Source of the DNA: Balaenoptera acutorostrata
Lineage: Eukaryota; Chordata; Mammalia; Artiodactyla; Balaenopteridae
Length of the DNA: 64,000 bases
Assembly: GCF_949987535.1 (NCBI RefSeq)
Contig: NC_080068.1
Coordinates: 82,547,254-82,611,253 of the forward strand
Reading direction: 5' to 3'
Part shown: positions 60,298-64,000 of the stretch, piece by piece
Layout of the letters: each line of letters begins with the position of its first letter
How positions within the stretch are numbered: the first letter of the stretch is position 1
Notes under the pieces: generated by a model
The model's input: the letters and a program-made list of their open reading frames with translations, nothing else
The model's database searches: none
What the model was told of the DNA's origin: nothing
Translations under genes and position numbers: made by a program

Positions 60298-63200
60298 CCA
60301 GAAAATGAGGGCAGGCTCTAGAATCTGTGGGCAGGCTCTAGAATCTGTGGGAAGGCTCTAGAATCTGTGGGAAGGCTCTAGAATCTGTGGGCAGGCTCTA
60401 GAAACTGTGGGCAGGCTCTAGAAACTATGGGCAGGGTCTAGAATCTATGGGGAGGCTCTAGAAACTGTGACCAGTATCTAGGAACTCTATGGCCAGGCTC
60501 TAGAAACTGTGAGTAGGCTCTAGAAACTGTGGGCAGGCTCTAGAATCTGTGAGCAGTCTCTAGAAACTGTGGGCAGGATCTAGAAACTGTGGGCAGGCTC
60601 TAGAAACTGTGAGCAGGCTCTAGAAACTGTGGGCCAGGTCTAGGAAATGTGAGCAGGCTCTAGAAGCTGTGAGCAGGGCCTATAAACTGTGAGCAGGCTC
60701 CAGAAACTGTGGGTAGGCTCTAGAAACTGTGAGCAGGCTCTAGAAAGTGTGAGGAGGCTCTAGAAACTGTGGGAAGCCTCTAGAATCTGTGGGCAGGCTC
60801 TAGAATCTGTGAGCAGTCTCTAGAAACTGTGGGCATGCTCCAGAAACTGTGAGTACACTCTAGAAATTGTGGAAAGGCTCTAGAAACTGTGGGGAGCCTC
60901 TAAAAACTGTGGGAAGGATCTAGAAACTGACAGCAGTCTCTAGAAACTGTGGGCAGTCTCTAGAAACTGCAGGCCGGCTCTAGAAACTGTGGGAAGGCTC
61001 TAGAAACTGTGAGCAGGGCCTAGAAACAGTGAGCACCAGAAACTGTGGGTAGGCTCTAGAAACTGTGAGAAGGCTCCAGAAACTGGGCAGGCTCTAGAAT
61101 ATGTGGGCAGGTTCTAGAATCTGTGAGCAGTCTCTAGAATCTGTGGGCAGGCTCTAGAATCTGTGGGCAGGCTCTAGAATCTATGGGCAGGCTCTAGAAT
61201 CTGTGAGCAGTCTCTAGACACTGTGGGCAGGTTCTAGAAACTGTGGGCAGGATCTAGAAACTGTGGGCAGGCTCTAGAAACTGTGAGCAGGCTCTAGAAA
61301 CTATGGGCCGGGTCTGGAAAATGTGAACAGGCTCTAGAAACTGTGGGGAGGCTGTAGAAACTGTGGGGAATCTCTAGAAACTGTGGGAAGGATCTAGAAA
61401 CTATTTGCAGGATCTAGAAACTGTGGGCAGGATCTAGAAACTGTGTGCAGGCTCTAGAAACTGTGGGTAGGCTCTAGAAACGAAGGGAAGCCTCTAGAAA
61501 CTGTGGGCAGGATCTAGAAACTGTGGGCAGGCTCTAGAAACTGTGGGCAGTATCTAGAAAATGTGGGCAGGCTCTAGAAACTGTGAGCAGAGCCTAGAAA
61601 CTGTGAGTAGGCACCAGAAACTGTGGGTAGGCTCTAGAAACTGCGAGCAGGCTCTAGAAAATATAGAGAGGCTCTAGAAACTGTGGGAACCCTCTAGAAT
61701 CTGTGGGCAGGCTCTAGAATCTGTGAGCAGTCTCTAGAAACTGTGGGCAGGATCTAGAAACTGTGGGCAGGATCTAGAAACTGTGGGCAGGCTCTAGAAA
61801 CTGTGAGCAGGCTCTAGAAACTGTGGGCAGTATCTAGAAAATGTGGGCAGGCTCTAGAAACTGTGAGTAGGGTCTAGAAACTGAGGGCAGTCTCTAGGAA
61901 ATGTGAGCAGGCTCTAGGAACTGTGAGCAGGGCCTATAAACTGTGAGCAGGCTCCAGAAACTGTGGGTAGGCTCTAGAAACTGTGAGCAGGCTCTAGAAA
62001 GTGTGAGGAGGCTCTAGAAACTGTGGGAAGCCTCTAGAATCTGTGGGCAGGCTCTAGAAACTGTGGGCAGGCTCCAGAAACTGTGAGTACACTCTAGAAA
62101 TTGTGGAAAGGCTCTAGAAACTGTGGGGAGCCTCTAAAAACTGTGGGAAGGATCTAGAAACTGTCAGCAGTCTCTAGAAACTGTGGGCAGGTTGTACAAA
62201 CTGCGGGCATGCTCTTGAAACTGTGGGAACCCTCTAGAAATTGTCAGCAGGCTCTAGAAACTGTGGGCAGTCCCTAGAAACTGCAGGCCGGCTCTAGAAA
62301 CTATGGGAAGGCTCTAGAAACTGTGAGCAGGGCCTAGAAACTGTGAGCACCAGAAACTGTGGGTAGGCTCTAGAAACTGTGAGAAGGCTCCAGAAACTGT
62401 GGGCAGGCTCTAGAATATGTGGGCAGGTTCTAGAACCTGTGGGCAGGCTCTAGAATCTATGGGCAGGCTCTAGAATCTGTGAGCAGGCTCTAGAATCTGT
62501 GGGCAGGCTCTAGAATCTGTGGGCAGGATCTAGAATCTATGGGCAGGCTCTAGAATCTGTGAGCAGTCTCTAGAAACTGTGGGCAGGTTCTAGAAACTGT
62601 GGGCAGGATCTAGAAACTGTGGGCAGGCTCTAGAAACTGTGAGCAGGCTCTATAAACTATGGGCCGGGTCTAGAAAATGTGAACAGGCTCTAGAAACTGT
62701 GGGGAGGCTGTAGAAACTGTGGGGAATCTCTAGAAACTGTGGGAAGGATCTAGAAACTATTTGCAGGATCTAGAAACTGTGGGCAGGATCTAGAAACTGT
62801 GTGCAGGCTCTAGAAACTGTGGGTAGGCTCTAGAAACGAAGGGAAGCCTCTAGAAACTGTGGGCAGGATCTACAAACTGTGGGCAGGCTCTAGAAACTGT
62901 GGGCAGTATCTAGAAAATGTGGGCAGGCTCTAGAAACTGTGAGCAGAGCCTAGAAACTGTGAGCAGGCACCAGAAACTGTGGGAAGGATCTAGAAACTGT
63001 CAGCAGTCTCTAGAAACTGGGCAGGTTGTACAAACTGCGGGCATGCTCTTGAAACTGTGGGAACCCTCTAGAAATTGTCAGCAGGCTCTAGAAACTGTGG
63101 GCAGTCCCTAGAAACTGCAGGCCGGCTCTAGAAACTATGGGAAGGCTCTAGAAACTGTGAGCAGGGCCTAGAAACTGTGAGCACCAGCAACTGTGGGTAG

Positions 63201-64000
63201 GCTCTAGAAACTGTGAGAAGGCTCCAGAAACTGTGGGCAGGCTCTAGAATATGTGGGAGGTTCTAGAAACTGTGGGCAGGCTCTAGAATCTATGGGCAGG
63301 CTCTAGAATCTGTGAGCAGGCTCTAGAATTGGTGGGCAGCCTCTAGAATCTGTGGGCAGGATCTAGAATCTATGGGCAGGCTCTAGAATCTGTGAGCAGT
63401 CTCTAGAAACTGTGGGTAGGATCTAGAAACTGTGTGCAGGCTCCAGAAACTGTTAGCAGGATCTAGAAACTGTGACCAGGCTGTAGAAACTGTGGGCAGG
63501 CTCTAGAAACCGTTAGCAGGTTCTAGAATCTGTAAGCACGATCTAGAAACTGTGAGCAGGCTCTAGAAACTGTGGGCAGACTCTAGAATCTTTGAGTAGG
63601 CTCTAGACACTGTGGGCAGTCTATAAAATATGTGAGCAGTCTCTAGAAACTGTGAGCAGGCTTTAGAAACTGTGGGCAGGTTCTGGAAACTGTGAGCAGG
63701 CTCTAGAATATGTGGGAAGCCTCTACAAACATTGGGAAGCCTCTAGAAACTGTAGGCAGGATCTAGGAACTGTGGGCAGGCTCTAGGAACTGCGAGCAGG
63801 CTCTAGAAACTGTGGGCAGGCTCTAGAAACTGTGGGAATCATCTAGAAACTGTGATTAGGGTCTAGAAACTATGAGCATGCTCTAGAAACTGTGGGAAGC
63901 CTCTAGAAACTGTGGGCAGGATCTAGAAAATGTGGGCAGGCTCTAGAAACTGTGAGCAGGGCCTAGAAACTGTGAGCAGGCACCAGAAACTGTGGGTAGG
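60298..64000. repeat. Terminal mosaic block, open at the window edge
   Basis: The first part resembles 54.1-55.5 kb (offset 6,196; ACCAGTATC at 60470) and, in its first few hundred bases, the AAAATGAGGG variant of 30085 and 34831. From about 61.7 kb it is the second copy of the 10,001-bp offset pair. In between, markers of both donors mix: ACGAAGGG (61480) as in 51479, and GTAGGCACC (61607) as in 55411. The array runs on past the window end. Confidence 0.75.

Larger units (their letters stand above)
1..64000 (+). repeat. 20-bp satellite/minisatellite array filling the window
   Basis: The sequence is a continuous head-to-tail series of a 20-bp monomer, consensus CTCTAGAAACTGTGGGCAGG on the + strand. 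The most constant part is TAGAA. The most variable bases are the first position of the CTCTAG box (C, A, T or G; also CTCCAG), the base after GAA (AAC, ATC or AAA), and the GGGC/GAGC/GGGA segment. There are roughly 3,200 monomers by length. No copy in inverted orientation and no interrupting unique DNA was seen. The consensus is 55% GC, contains no CpG, and is richer in G (7) than C (4) on this strand. Most monomers carry the palindrome TCTAGA. TAG occurs on both strands once per monomer and the period is not a multiple of three, so every frame closes about every 60 bp. This is a eukaryotic satellite by inference. The family is not one I recognise. Confidence 0.97.

Noticed and set aside
62917..63111. 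Second identical 64-codon open stretch
   Set aside because: It is the duplicate of the first, exactly 10,001 bp downstream, and lies in the duplicated block. Identity reflects recent duplication of satellite DNA, not coding constraint.
1..64000. CRISPR array
   Set aside because: Units are 20 bp, directly adjacent and have no unique spacers. Variation is by point change along the whole unit, and there are no cas genes.
1..64000. CENP-B boxes that would mark a centromere
   Set aside because: I looked for the TTCG...CGGG core of the known box. CpG-containing variants (AACCGTTAGC, GCACGATC, ACGGAGGG, GGCCGGG) do not match it. A centromeric role is neither supported nor excluded.
1..64000. Immunoglobulin switch-region-like repeats
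   Set aside because: The array is G-biased and tandem, but it lacks the AGCT-rich pentamers typical of switch regions and there are no flanking constant-region exons in view.
1..64000. Transposable elements, inverted repeats or orientation switches
   Set aside because: No reverse-complement monomer (for example ACAGTTTCTAG on the + strand), poly-A tract, target-site duplication or unique insert was found while reading through the window.

Overview
The whole 64 kb window is one uninterrupted head-to-tail tandem array. The basic unit is 20 bp with consensus CTCTAGAAACTGTGGGCAGG, which gives about 3,200 monomers (64,000/20, an estimate). I found no unique sequence, gene, RNA gene, transposable element, microsatellite, inverted copy or edge of the array. 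Both window ends lie inside the array. A megabase-style minisatellite/satellite of this kind, with layered higher-order repeats, CpG-poor monomers and a CTAG in almost every unit, points to a nuclear eukaryotic chromosome (centromeric, pericentromeric, subtelomeric or interstitial). CTAG is usually rare in bacterial genomes. I do not recognise the satellite family and cannot name the species.

The array is coding-incompetent by design of its monomer. Twenty bp is not a multiple of 3, and the palindromic CTAG supplies a TAG on both strands. Each of the six frames therefore meets a stop about every 60 bp. The only two open stretches that reach 64 codons are two copies of the same stretch, 10,001 bp apart, where substitutions and an indel happen to remove the stops.

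All information lies in the order of monomer variants. Following diagnostic variants by eye gives this layout. Region 1-11.5 kb holds an 8.1-8.35 kb repeat pair (1-3190 with 8132-11541), with internal 1.4 kb and 180 bp duplications. Region 12-27.4 kb holds about 2.5 copies of a ~6.0 kb higher-order repeat (offsets 5326-6206). Region 27.4-37.6 kb holds a 4,746-bp higher-order repeat in two full copies and part of a third. Region 39.5-51.5 kb holds an alternating compound repeat of ~1.14 kb (A) and ~2.04 kb (B) units. Region 51.5-55.5 kb returns to an older-type monomer order. Region 55.5-60.3 kb repeats 45.9-50.7 kb at an offset of 9,607 bp. Region 60.3-64 kb is a mosaic of 54.1-55.5 kb (offset 6,196) and 51.5-54.0 kb (offset 10,001).

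What the window records is repeated unequal exchange and local homogenisation at many scales (60, 160, 180, 220, 400, 780, 1,138, 1,395, 2,040, 3,158, 4,746, 6,026, 8,151, 9,607 and 10,001 bp). All block borders are read by eye and should be taken as accurate to a few monomers. No gene system, described or new, is visible.
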